From positions 1 to 64,000 of the forward strand of contig JAUJNG010000016.1 in the NCBI GenBank assembly GCA_030448265.1: a DNA stretch of 64,000 nucleotides, written 5' to 3'. The stretch's first letter is position 1, and each line of letters opens with the position of its first letter. Shown in pieces: positions 18,768-27,798 of this stretch. The position numbers were made by a program, and so were the translations under genes. The stretch is from Abditibacterium sp. GTDB lineage: Bacteria; Armatimonadota; Abditibacteriia; Abditibacteriales; Abditibacteriaceae. The notes under the pieces are model-generated. The model had not been told where the DNA came from, searched no databases, and saw only the letters and a program-made list of their open reading frames with translations.

Positions 18768-18843
18768 AATGAAGGGTCTCCTGGGCCGGAGTTCCGGCAG
18801 TAAATAAGTGAGTGGCGAACGGTGTCGCCGCGAAAGGTCAATT

Positions 18844-20070
18844 TCAACGAGGGAGCGAAGAGTTGCCGGCTATGTCGCCGGAGAGAACCACAAGTTCCGG
18901 CTCGATCACGCGGCGCTGAGGCGCCAGTGGCAGTTGGTTGTGGGCGCGCTGCAACAAAAGTTCGACCAGAGCGGTGCCCATGCGCGGGTTGAGCTTGTCG
19001 ATGGTGGCCGCAGGAACAGCCGATTCCCATTGGCGCGCGGTGGAGTCGCTCCAGTAGTTGTCGTAGCCGACGATTAATACATCCTCTCCTGGTTTGCGCC
19101 CACACAAACGGCAGGCGGCGGCCAGAGCGAAGGTGTCGCTGTCGGAACTGGCCATGAGGGCATCCACCGGCGTTTTCCCAGAGAAGTAGGGCTTTAAAGC
19201 CTCGCTTAAGTGGCGCACGCTCTCTTCGAACTCCTGGCGTCCGATAAATTCCACATCGAGAAGCGTGGTGGTGAGCGGCGTCAGGGATTCTAATCCCGCC
19301 TCTCGCACAGCGCGCTCGTAACCGGCACGGCGGCGCGCAAACCAGTATCCCAGCGGCGGTGAGGGCCACACCAGAAGCGGGCGACAGCGTCCCGCTTCCA
19401 GGAGCCAGCGAGCCAGTTGGTAAGCCCCGCTTTCATGATCCGAATTGACGCGATCATAAAGGCTGTCGTGCTGATCGCCATACAGCACGACGGGCAATCC
19501 GGCGTGTTGCAGCGCCTGCGCCCATTGGAGGGCTTGATCCGTCCACTCTTTGACATCGGTGAAGATGACTCCGCAGGGCCGCTCGGCGATAAGGCGGTAG
19601 ATATCCCTGTCCGCCAGCCGTTGGGGCTGCAGGGCGACGGCGTGCATTCCAGTCTGACGCGCGGCATGCAGGACACCGTGAGCGATGTATTCCGACCAGC
19701 CGCTCTGCCGGTGCCCGACCCAGGGCTGATCCGACGCCGTGGTGACCACTGCGATGGCGTTTTCCAGCAACCCGCCGCGTGCCTTGGTGTCCTGCACGAT
19801 GCGCGCGCGCCCGTTTTGCGAACGCAGCACCCCTTCGGCATCGAGCATTTCCAATGCGCGCCGCACCGTGTTGCGCGTAACCCCCAGGTTTTGAGCCAAC
19901 TCGCGCTCAGCAGGCAAGGGCTGACCTGGCATGATGACGCCCTCGCTGATCCACTCCTTGACAGAGCGAACCACGCGAGCGCGCGGCATCTCCTTGAAAC
20001 CCTTGCCTGCGGAAGCTTCCAGGGTGGAAACGGGGGTGGAATCGTTCATAAGGGTCTGCTGAGGCCCCAT
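18844..20070 (-). CDS. GntR-type regulator with LacI-like sugar-binding domain (AraR type)
   Basis: 408 residues. Residues ~30-95 form a GntR winged helix ([40 protein letters not shown]). Residues ~110-400 form a periplasmic-binding-protein-like effector domain ([60 protein letters not shown]). This is the AraR architecture: a sugar ligand releases DNA. It is the first gene of the minus-strand block, so it probably controls the apiose operon with apiose or a pathway intermediate as ligand (inference). A candidate promoter/operator lies just upstream. Starts at 20070 and 20049 are both possible; neither has a good Shine-Dalgarno. Confidence 0.88.
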   Translation of the reverse strand: MGPQQTLMNDSTPVSTLEASAGKGFKEMPRARVVRSVKEWISEGVIMPGQPLPAERELAQNLGVTRNTVRRALEMLDAEGVLRSQNGRARIVQDTKARGGLLENAIAVVTTASDQPWVGHRQSGWSEYIAHGVLHAARQTGMHAVALQPQRLADRDIYRLIAERPCGVIFTDVKEWTDQALQWAQALQHAGLPVVLYGDQHDSLYDRVNSDHESGAYQLARWLLEAGRCRPLLVWPSPPLGYWFARRRAGYERAVREAGLESLTPLTTTLLDVEFIGRQEFEESVRHLSEALKPYFSGKTPVDALMASSDSDTFALAAACRLCGRKPGEDVLIVGYDNYWSDSTARQWESAVPAATIDKLNPRMGTALVELLLQRAHNQLPLAPQRRVIEPELVVLSGDIAGNSSLPR

Positions 20071-20128
20071 CCGGCGATTTCTGGCCCCTCAGGAGGAGGG
20101 ATACCAAAAGGGAACCAAAGGGATGCCA

Positions 20129-20173
20129 TTAATATACCCAGTTCCGCAGATTTTCAAACATTTTCTTGAAAAT
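20129..20173 (-). promoter_or_regulatory. Candidate promoter with overlapping palindromic operator for the GntR-type gene
   Basis: On the minus strand TTGAAA (20157-20152) and TATTAA (20134-20129) are spaced by 17 bp, a sigma70-like pair about 60 bp before the start codon. An inverted repeat ATTTTCAA / TTGAAAAT (20150-20157, 20166-20173) overlaps the -35 element, suiting autoregulation. Prediction by eye only. Confidence 0.35.
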
Positions 20174-20230
20174 TTTTCTGAGTGGCCGCAAATCTCACGT
20201 CAAGTGGACATTTTGCGTGATTTAAGACAG

Positions 20231-20319
20231 GTCATTCTGAAGGGAGCCTCAGCGACCGAAGACTCTCGCGTAGCAGTGAATTGAGATTCTTTAGTCGCTG
20301 AGGCTCCCTTCAGAATGAC
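20231..20319. repeat. Inverted repeat, 25-bp perfect arms
   Basis: Arms 20231-20255 and 20295-20319 (GTCATTCTGAAGGGAGCCTC... and exact complement) flank 39 bp. The sequence is of a type I recall from intergenic repeats in unrelated bacteria. It lies in the 395-bp gap 20071-20465. The rest of that gap holds the candidate promoter above and no gene that I can see. Confidence 0.9.
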
Positions 20320-20465
20320 GAAACTGCGGGTGTAGCCTCTATGTCGTGAGCGCTATGACGCAGACAAACGAAGCTCCTTCCGCTTTAACGGGGGGAATTC
20401 CAATCTGACAAGATGTATCACTTAAGGTCACAAGGGCCGATATCGGTCACACATTTAGACTTCGA

Positions 20466-21239
20466 TTAAGGCGTTTGAAGCATGGCGCGCTTGAAATCGC
20501 TTCCCAGTTCGACGCTGGAAAGTTTCACTTCGAATTCGCCAACCGCATAAGGCCCGACCGCATAAGGCGGGAAAAACCAGCGCAAACCACCCTTTTCCGC
20601 GACGAAATTCTTCAGCAATGAGGTGGGAAGGCTCTTCACCGTGCCGTCCACGACAAAAATCGCTTCTTTTTCGGCGCCTTTGGTGGCGCGCAGCTTACCG
20701 AGGAGCATTTTTTCGACGCGGGCGCGATAAGGCGATCCGGCGCGAAAGAAATCGCCCAAATTCAATTCTCTGGGCCGTGTTTCGCCCCCCAAGAGGCCGT
20801 AATTTTTGGTGTCGGTGCCGTAGTTGCCGTGCACGCCGCCGGTGAACGTATAACCCATCACGGCGACGGAAATCAGTCGTTTGGGAGCATAAAAATGCAG
20901 CGAGGGCGTGTGGCCAAAACCATAAGCGGAGATTTTGGCCTCGCGCATCTCTTTGGCATCGGCGCGCGCCTGTTGGATGAGTTCGGCCATGCCCCTTTGC
21001 GCTTCGGTTCGCAGTTTCCAGTTCGCCAAGCGCGTCACGGGCGTCGAAACCAGAAAACGGGGATATGTGGCATCGGCTTCGTAGCCGGTGCCGCGCCGCT
21101 CGATTTTGACGAGCCGCGCCACACCGCGAAAGGAAAGCGGGGAAGTCGCGGCGGGCTTTTCGCTTTGAGCGTGCGCCAGGTGAGGCGCAGAACCGGCCAA
21201 AGCCAGAATGCAGAGCAGGGAAAAAGAGCGAATTTTCAT
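20466..21239 (-). CDS. Secreted DUF3298/DUF4163-type protein (RsiV C-terminal-like)
   Basis: 257 residues from ATG 21239, with signal peptide MKIRSFSLLCILALAGSAPHLAHA. The region LVKIERRGTGYEADATYPRF, then a conserved middle VAVMGYTFTGGVHGNYGTDT, then LNLGDFFRAG and a tail WFFPPYAVGPYAVGEFEVKL match the DUF4163-DUF3298 layout found in anti-sigma factor RsiV and PdaC deacetylases. Here neither enzyme nor anti-sigma domain is attached, so it is a stand-alone periplasmic domain of unknown ligand. Its ATG overlaps the folC stop by 4 bp, so it is probably cotranscribed with folC. Confidence 0.82.
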   Translation of the reverse strand: MKIRSFSLLCILALAGSAPHLAHAQSEKPAATSPLSFRGVARLVKIERRGTGYEADATYPRFLVSTPVTRLANWKLRTEAQRGMAELIQQARADAKEMREAKISAYGFGHTPSLHFYAPKRLISVAVMGYTFTGGVHGNYGTDTKNYGLLGGETRPRELNLGDFFRAGSPYRARVEKMLLGKLRATKGAEKEAIFVVDGTVKSLPTSLLKNFVAEKGGLRWFFPPYAVGPYAVGEFEVKLSSVELGSDFKRAMLQTP

Positions 21240-22438
21240 GGTGAGGAGGGTCGCGGCACTTCCGCGATGGTGGTGAACGAGCCGGTGACTAAAATGGTGT
21301 CGCCCGCGTCCGCCAAAGTTTGCGCGCGCTCGACGGCGGCGGCAACCGGCGTGATTTCTTCGACGTGAGCGCAAAACTGGCGCGCGATGGGCGCGATTTG
21401 CGTTGTGGAAGCGGCGCGCGGCGAGCTGGACTGCGTGACGATGACGATTTTAGCCAGGGGCGCCAGAATCTGCGTCATTTGGGTGAAATCTTTGTCGGCG
21501 AGAATGCCGAGAACGAGAATGAGATTTTCAGAGTGAATCTGCTGCCGCTTCAGTTCGGCAGCGACGTTCTGCGTTCCATCTGGGTTGTTGGCACCGTCGA
21601 TGATAACTTGCGGCGATTGGGCGATCTCTTCAAAACGGCCTGGCACTCCGAACATTATGTTAGGTGGCAGCTCAGGGATTGACCATCGCATACGCATTTT
21701 AAATTGATGCGCCACGCGCATAGCAAAGGCCCGATTCTGTTGTTGAAAAGTGGGCATTTTCAGGTTGGATTTGATGAGATCGGCCCCAATCGTTTCGCAG
21801 TGGGCGCGAAAAACTTCCAAGACACTCTCGTTGGTTTCGCCCGTTATAAAAGGCCGCCCCGCACGCGCGATACACACTTTATCCGCCGCGATTTCCTCCA
21901 GCGTATCGCCCAATCTGTCCATGTGATCGAGCGCAACGTGCGTCACAACGGAAACCAGAGGCTCGGTGACATTCGTAGCGTCCCATTTTCCGCCCAGACC
22001 GACTTCGACCACCGCCGCATCGACCTTTTGCCGCGCGAAGTGCCACAGGCCCAGAAACGTCATCACTTCAAATTCCGTCGGCTGTCCCAGACTTTGCGCG
22101 ACGCCTTCAATATGCGGCAGGGCATCGTTCAAAAGCGCGTCTAAATCGGCGTCGCTGATGGCGCCTTCGAAAAGTCCCTCGCCTGGCAGGATGCGAATGC
22201 GCTCGTTCCAATTATAAAGATGCGGCGAAGTGTAAAGCCCGATGCGGCGCCCGCTTTGGGATAGGAGGCGCGCGGTGAATTCGCAGGTCGAGCCTTTGCC
22301 GTTGGTGCCGCCGACTAAAATGACGGGGTAGGCGAGATGCGGATTTCCGGCGCTCTGGAACAGCGCGCGGATGCGTTCCAGACCTGGCTGGATGCCGAAT
22401 CGCTGCAAATTTTGGAGATAAGTGGCGAGTTGTGTCAT
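21236..22438 (-). CDS. folC: Folylpolyglutamate synthase / dihydrofolate synthase
   Basis: 400 residues from ATG 22438 (MTQLATYLQNLQRFGIQPGL). Adds glutamate to dihydropteroate or tetrahydrofolate using ATP, in the cytoplasm. The Mur-ligase-like P-loop ILVGGTNGKGSTCEFTARLL near residue 40 is followed by IGLYTSPHLYNWNERI, the conserved folate-binding segment. DAAVVEVGLGGKWDATN and HVALDHMDRLGDT are the metal/ATP motifs. VIIDGANNPDG marks the C-terminal domain boundary. Length is normal. It overlaps the DUF3298 gene downstream by 4 bp and diverges from the M28-FtsX gene across a 179-bp gap. Confidence 0.95.
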   Translation of the reverse strand: MTQLATYLQNLQRFGIQPGLERIRALFQSAGNPHLAYPVILVGGTNGKGSTCEFTARLLSQSGRRIGLYTSPHLYNWNERIRILPGEGLFEGAISDADLDALLNDALPHIEGVAQSLGQPTEFEVMTFLGLWHFARQKVDAAVVEVGLGGKWDATNVTEPLVSVVTHVALDHMDRLGDTLEEIAADKVCIARAGRPFITGETNESVLEVFRAHCETIGADLIKSNLKMPTFQQQNRAFAMRVAHQFKMRMRWSIPELPPNIMFGVPGRFEEIAQSPQVIIDGANNPDGTQNVAAELKRQQIHSENLILVLGILADKDFTQMTQILAPLAKIVIVTQSSSPRAASTTQIAPIARQFCAHVEEITPVAAAVERAQTLADAGDTILVTGSFTTIAEVPRPSSP

Positions 22439-22617
22439 GGGCGGACAAGAACAAGAAGAGAAAAGCACCCTTTTTCACTCCGAAAAGCGGCGCAAAAATG
22501 GGGTTGAAAAGTTGGCTTTATGATAACATTAAGCCTACGCCCCTGTCCTTTGCCGCTCGATAGCTGTTTATTTTTGAACAGCCTGGGCTTAATTTTCTTT
22601 TTTCGAGGTTTCGCTGA

Positions 22618-25600
22618 ATGCGTTGGCTCCGTCGTTCCCTTCCCCTTTTTCTCTCGCTCTTTGTCGCTGCCGTTTGCACCGCGACACCATGTTTCGCCCA
22701 AAACCCCGATGTCGCCGCGCGTTTGCGCGCCGACATTTCGGCTTTGACGGCCTTTCCCTCGCGCGTTCCTGGCACGCCAGGCAACGCGGCGGCGGCGACG
22801 CTGGTTGAAAACCGCTTCAAGCAGCTCGGTCTGACCAATGTGCGCTCCGACCAGACTTTCGTGACCGCGCCCGTCACCCAGAGCGCCTCGCTTTCCCTGG
22901 GCGGACGGCAGCTGCCGATTCTGCCGCTCTATCCCAACCACGTCGTCGCCTCCACCACGCCGGTGGCGGGGCTTACAGGGCCAATCGTTTATGCAGGGCA
23001 GGGCAGGCCGTCCGATTTCAACGGGCAGCTCGTCGAAGGCTCGATTGTGGCGCTCGATTTCAATTCGGGCATGGCCTGGATCACCGCCGCCGACCTGGGC
23101 GCCAAGGCCATCATCTTTCTCGAACCGGAGATCACGGGGCGCGGTCAGGCCGAGCGCAAATTCACCTATCTGCCGGTCGAAATGCCGCGCTATTATGTGC
23201 GCGGCGCCGCCGCCGACGCGGTTCGCGCTTCGAGTGGACAAAGCGCGACGGTGAAATCGCATGTGGTCTGGAAGCAGGTGCCGGTTCGCAACGTGCTGGG
23301 CTTCCTGCCAGGGAAAAATCCGCCCGCCAAGGACAAACCCAACACCATCATCGTCTCGGCCTACTACGATTCGATGTCGGTCGTGCCCGATCTCGCGCCT
23401 GGCGCCGAGGCGGCGGGCAGCATGGCGGCGATGCTCGAAATGGCGCGCCGTTTCAAGGCCAATCCGCCCGCGCACAACGTGCTGTTCGTGGCCAACGGCG
23501 CGCATCATATGGCCCTCGCAGGGGTGCGGAATTTCATCGCTGATCACGTCATCGATGCCACCGGCAAAGCCGACGACACCAAAAAAGAGGAAATGCAGTC
23601 GTATCGCGCCTTTATTGGCCTCGATCTCACTTCCAACACCCAGACTGTCGGTATGTTCGCCAAATCGTGGTTTTACAACCAGATGACGGTGGGCAGCGAA
23701 AACATTCTTCTCAACCAGTTTTCCAACCTCGCCAAATCGGTGGGCCGCTACGCGCAGGAAGAGGCCGACAAACGGGGCACGCCCATCGAAGAAGCGTTTG
23801 TCGATGGCATCACGGGCCGCGAGGGGCGCACCTGGCGCTCCTATCTGCCCGCCCAAATCGCGCTCGATTCCGAGGCCGCGACCATGGCCGCGCTGCCTGG
23901 CCTGTCGTTTGTGACCGCCAACGACGCGCGCCTCTTGCAGGACACGCCCTTCGACACCGTGGCCGCGATGAACCTGCCCAACCTCGCTTTGCAGGTCGAA
24001 TCGCTGGAAGGTTTGCTGCGCCGCACCCTCTCGGATGTGGCCGCAGGCGACGACAAAAAAGAGCCGCTTTTGCCCGAAGCCTCGGCACTCTCGAAAAACT
24101 TCGGTTATCTGGTCGGGCGCGGCATTTACCGTGATGTGAGAAACGCCAGCAGCTTTTTGCCCGACAGTCCGCTTCCCGACGAGCAAATCGGCGTGGCCGG
24201 AACGCAGGCGCTGGGCGCGGTAGTCTCGGATCGGGCCGCCAGCTCGACCCTGGAAAATAAAAGCTATGCCGGTGTGCGCGGCGTGATGATCGAGCGCGCG
24301 CAGTATTCGCTGGGGAAAAAAGGCACCAATCCGGTCGCGCAGTTCATTTTTGTCGGCCCGCGAGTGGGCGATCCCAAGGGCGGCGGCACGCCGCAATACG
24401 AATTTGAAGCGTTTTCGGTCAATCGAAACGGGCACGTCATCTTCGCGCCCGACCGTGGCTCGGAGCGCCAGCGTTTTTCGCCGATGTTCAACAAGCCCAC
24501 GGCGACTTTGGACTGGAAAGATGAGAAACTGCGCCAGCGCAACGTGACCGCTTCCTTGATTTGCTTTGAAGCGCGCGCCGTCACCATTTACGATACGCTC
24601 GACCAGCGTTATTTCTCGATTTTAAAGGAAATGTCGGTTCTGGACGCCAAAACCGACGCCAATCCGGTCGAGTTCTCCTTTTTGCGGCCCAATGCCGGAG
24701 TGGGCGTGGCCGAACTCGAACCCGTCGCGGTGATTTTCGGCAAGCCCGACGAGCGTTTCAAACTCATCATGGCGGCAGGTCTGCTCGGTAAGCGGCTGGT
24801 TTTGCTGCGCACCGCGACTGCCGAGATGCAAAAACAGCCCATCTCTTACGAAGGCGCCGGTTTCGTGATCGGTAACGGCACAGAAGCGAACCGCATTCCT
24901 TATGTGGCCTATCAGACCGCGCGCGATTTGTGGGTTCTCGACCAGCAGCGCATTCAGCTTTTGCGCGGTTTTGGCATCAACAACGAGCGCGTCGATATTC
25001 TGCACGGCGCGGCGGGCTGCCCGCCCAACAACAAAGGCGGCTTTGCCTGCCCGACCGAAGCCGTCGCGCTTCCCACTGGAGGCTCGCTCCAACTGGCGGC
25101 GAATGCTCTGGACGCCAGGCAATACGACACCTTCTACCGCGAGGCCAGACGCGCTTTCGGTCTGGAATCGCGCGCTTATCCGGACGTGGAAGCCACCGCC
25201 CAGGACGTTCTCAAGGGCATCATCTTCTACCTCGCTCTGCTCCTACCGTTCGCTTATTTCATGGAGCGAATGCTGTTTGGTTTTCCCGACGTTCGCAAGC
25301 AGATCGTTGGCACTTCGATTGTCTTTCTGGCGGTTTTTGCTTCGATCCGTTTCGTCCATCCCGCCTTTGAACTGGCGCTCACGCCGTTTATCATCCTGCT
25401 GGCGTTCATTATTTTGGCGCTCACGGTTGTGGTTACGGCCTTTTTGCAGTCGAAATTCGAGGCCGAACTCAAGCGCATGAAGCAGGGCGTGCATTACGCC
25501 GACATGGGGCGTCTTTCCGCCCTGGGCGCCGCGCTGGGCCTTGGCATCGCCAATATGCGGCGCCGCCCGACGCGCACCGCTCTGACCTGCGTCACGCTGA

Positions 25601-27711
25601 TTCTGCTCACTTTCACGGTTTTGTCGTTCACCTCGGTGACGGCCAACATCGCCAACTTCGCGCGGCCTTACGGCGACGGGCGCGAGCCGGCCTATCAGGG
25701 CTTTTTGGTGCGCCAGCCCGACTGGTCGGCGATGTCCGAAGTCGCGGTGGCTTCGCTTCGCAACGAAATCACGGCTCGCAAACTGGGCGAACCGGCGCTG
25801 CGCGCCTGGTATCTCTCGCGCGACCAGGGCGAGCCGCTTCAACTGCGCGTCAACAACGCGGCGCAGCCCAACAACTTTTATTACGCGCCCGCTCTGGTGG
25901 GCATGACGCCGCGCGAAGCGGAAATCGGCTCGCCCGTCGCGGGGACGATTTTGCCAGGCGGACGCTGGTTCCAGGAAGGTGACACCGACGTGGCGATTTT
26001 GCCGCGCGACGTGTTGCTCACCGAAGCGCAGCGCGCGGCGGAACGGCCCGCCGACCAGCAGGCGGCGGCAACTCCAACGCCCGCCGGCAAGGACGGCGAG
26101 GCGAGCGCGCCGCAAGGCCCGCCGTTGGGCTTGACTCTCGAAAACGCGGTCGGCGCGACGGTGCAGGTGGCCGGCAAGCCGCTCAAAGTCATCGGGATTT
26201 TCGATGACCGCAAATGGTATGGCCGCCAGGGCAGCGAAAACCTGCGCGACATCGACAACGAGGAGTTCACTCCCGTTGATTACAGCAACGACACCACGCG
26301 CCAGAGCCAGCAGTCGAACACCAACGCCGCCGCGCAGGGCGACGAAGTGCAGGTGCAGCGCTACGAACATATGCAGGCCAACGCCCTGCTGCTCATTCCC
26401 TACCAGACGGCGCTCAACATGGGCGCCACCACGCGCTCGGTCGCGGTGGGAATTTCCAATCCCAGGGAAGCCCAGGACGAACTCAATGACCTGATGCAGC
26501 GTGCCGCGCTCGGCATTTTCGGCGCCACGCCCGATGCCGACAACGACGGCAAGCTGACGGCGCGGCTCTATTCTTCGGTGGAAGCCACTTCCTACGAAGG
26601 CTTCGCGTCGCTGGCGATTCCCATCATCATCGCGGCGCTGATTATCGCCAACACCATGCTGGGTTCGGTTTACGAGCGCACGCGGGAAATTGGCATCTAC
26701 TCCTCGATTGGTCTGGCGCCGATTCACATCGCCACGCTCTTCATCGCCGAAGCCATCGTTTACGCGGTGCTGGGTTCGATTTCAGGTTATTTGATCGCTC
26801 AGATCACCGCGAAAATCATCACCGCGACGAATTTGCTGCCAGGCATCACGCTCAACTATTCGTCGTCGTCGGCGGTTATCGCCACGCTCATCGTGATGCT
26901 CACGGTGCTCTTGTCCACGCTTTATCCGGCGTATGCCGCATCCAAAATCGCCAATCCCGAAGGCGAGAAAAAAGACCTCGGCGAACCGGTCGGCGATCTG
27001 TGGCGTTTGCAGTTCCCCTTCACCGTGTCCGGCGTGCAATCGTTGGGCATGGCGCAGTTCCTCTGCGATTACTTCGAAACCCACACCGACACCTCGGTGG
27101 GCAAATTCTACACGGACAAGGTCTATTTCACCGCTTTGCCCCTGGAGGAAGCCGTCGCAGTGCTCAATGAGGGCGTGATTGTGCCCGAAGTTGGGCCTGA
27201 AGCGGTCAATGGGAGCAACGGCGTCAATGGAACAGCTAACGGCTCGTCCAACGGCGCAACGCTTCACAAAACGCCGATTCAAAAGCTGCCCGACATCGCC
27301 GAAACCGCTCCTCTGGCTGGCACCGGCGAGGCGGGCGCCGCGCCCGCGCCCAAGGGCGGCCTCATCGAACTGGAAGAGATCGCCGCCGACGCGCACAGCG
27401 AGGTTTATCGGCTTTCGATGCGAACCTGGCTCGCTCCGTTCGACATGGGCGTTTCGCAGGACACCGACATCATTTTGCTGCCTTCCGCCGAACCAGGCCT
27501 TTATGAGTTGCAGTTGCGTTTGGAGCGTCGCAGCGGCGAAATCGCGGCCTGGAAGCGCGTCAACCGCGAGTTCATGACCGAGCTTCGCAAACAGCTTCTG
27601 GTGTGGCGCACCATTAAGCCCGAAGTGCAGCAAGAATACATTTTGCGCGGTCGCGCCCATGTCACCGGACAGCGCGTGCCCACCGAAGAACCAGGCGCCG
27701 TCGTCGTTTAA
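22618..27711 (+). CDS. Giant membrane protein: degenerate M28-peptidase-like ectodomain fused to FtsX-type permease
   Basis: 1697 residues. Signal peptide to about residue 28 (FVAAVCTATPCFAQ). Residues ~30-460 look like an M28 aminopeptidase with an inserted PA-like domain, but the zinc motifs are altered: AYYDS near 247 where AHYDS is expected, GAEAAGSM for GADDNGSG, and NGAHHMALAG near 297 where two Glu are expected. It is probably a non-catalytic binding fold. Membrane helices follow near 863-945 and 985-1010. A soluble insert and the FtsX core follow (LAIPIIIAALIIANTMLGSV, YERTREIGIYSSIGLAP, helices to ~1450). A C-terminal soluble domain of ~240 residues ends the protein. MacB/FtsX permeases need an ABC ATPase; none is near. 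The next gene encodes an OPT-like protein and may be a partner. Confidence 0.82.
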   Translation: MRWLRRSLPLFLSLFVAAVCTATPCFAQNPDVAARLRADISALTAFPSRVPGTPGNAAAATLVENRFKQLGLTNVRSDQTFVTAPVTQSASLSLGGRQLPILPLYPNHVVASTTPVAGLTGPIVYAGQGRPSDFNGQLVEGSIVALDFNSGMAWITAADLGAKAIIFLEPEITGRGQAERKFTYLPVEMPRYYVRGAAADAVRASSGQSATVKSHVVWKQVPVRNVLGFLPGKNPPAKDKPNTIIVSAYYDSMSVVPDLAPGAEAAGSMAAMLEMARRFKANPPAHNVLFVANGAHHMALAGVRNFIADHVIDATGKADDTKKEEMQSYRAFIGLDLTSNTQTVGMFAKSWFYNQMTVGSENILLNQFSNLAKSVGRYAQEEADKRGTPIEEAFVDGITGREGRTWRSYLPAQIALDSEAATMAALPGLSFVTANDARLLQDTPFDTVAAMNLPNLALQVESLEGLLRRTLSDVAAGDDKKEPLLPEASALSKNFGYLVGRGIYRDVRNASSFLPDSPLPDEQIGVAGTQALGAVVSDRAASSTLENKSYAGVRGVMIERAQYSLGKKGTNPVAQFIFVGPRVGDPKGGGTPQYEFEAFSVNRNGHVIFAPDRGSERQRFSPMFNKPTATLDWKDEKLRQRNVTASLICFEARAVTIYDTLDQRYFSILKEMSVLDAKTDANPVEFSFLRPNAGVGVAELEPVAVIFGKPDERFKLIMAAGLLGKRLVLLRTATAEMQKQPISYEGAGFVIGNGTEANRIPYVAYQTARDLWVLDQQRIQLLRGFGINNERVDILHGAAGCPPNNKGGFACPTEAVALPTGGSLQLAANALDARQYDTFYREARRAFGLESRAYPDVEATAQDVLKGIIFYLALLLPFAYFMERMLFGFPDVRKQIVGTSIVFLAVFASIRFVHPAFELALTPFIILLAFIILALTVVVTAFLQSKFEAELKRMKQGVHYADMGRLSALGAALGLGIANMRRRPTRTALTCVTLILLTFTVLSFTSVTANIANFARPYGDGREPAYQGFLVRQPDWSAMSEVAVASLRNEITARKLGEPALRAWYLSRDQGEPLQLRVNNAAQPNNFYYAPALVGMTPREAEIGSPVAGTILPGGRWFQEGDTDVAILPRDVLLTEAQRAAERPADQQAAATPTPAGKDGEASAPQGPPLGLTLENAVGATVQVAGKPLKVIGIFDDRKWYGRQGSENLRDIDNEEFTPVDYSNDTTRQSQQSNTNAAAQGDEVQVQRYEHMQANALLLIPYQTALNMGATTRSVAVGISNPREAQDELNDLMQRAALGIFGATPDADNDGKLTARLYSSVEATSYEGFASLAIPIIIAALIIANTMLGSVYERTREIGIYSSIGLAPIHIATLFIAEAIVYAVLGSISGYLIAQITAKIITATNLLPGITLNYSSSSAVIATLIVMLTVLLSTLYPAYAASKIANPEGEKKDLGEPVGDLWRLQFPFTVSGVQSLGMAQFLCDYFETHTDTSVGKFYTDKVYFTALPLEEAVAVLNEGVIVPEVGPEAVNGSNGVNGTANGSSNGATLHKTPIQKLPDIAETAPLAGTGEAGAAPAPKGGLIELEEIAADAHSEVYRLSMRTWLAPFDMGVSQDTDIILLPSAEPGLYELQLRLERRSGEIAAWKRVNREFMTELRKQLLVWRTIKPEVQQEYILRGRAHVTGQRVPTEEPGAVVV

Positions 27712-27720
27712 TTAGAAGCG

Positions 27721-27783
27721 AGAAACGAGAGGCGAGAGGCGAGAATAAGCGCCCTCCCTTCTCGTCTCTCGCCTCTCGTTTCT
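27721..27783. repeat. Inverted repeat of GAGAGGCGA type
   Basis: Arms 27721-27745 and 27759-27783 (AGAAACGAGAGGCGAGAGGC... against its complement) pair with one mismatch around 13 bp. It lies between the M28-FtsX gene and the OPT-like gene. The same GAGAGGCGA motif recurs at 48221-48370. Confidence 0.88.
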
Positions 27784-27798
27784 AACCTCTTAAAAGTC

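Noticed and set aside
22435-24435. Minus-strand open frame of 666 codons opposite the M28-FtsX gene (also 25243-26727)
   Set aside because: Antisense shadows with basic low-complexity translation; the plus strand is clearly coding with membrane helices and FtsX motifs.
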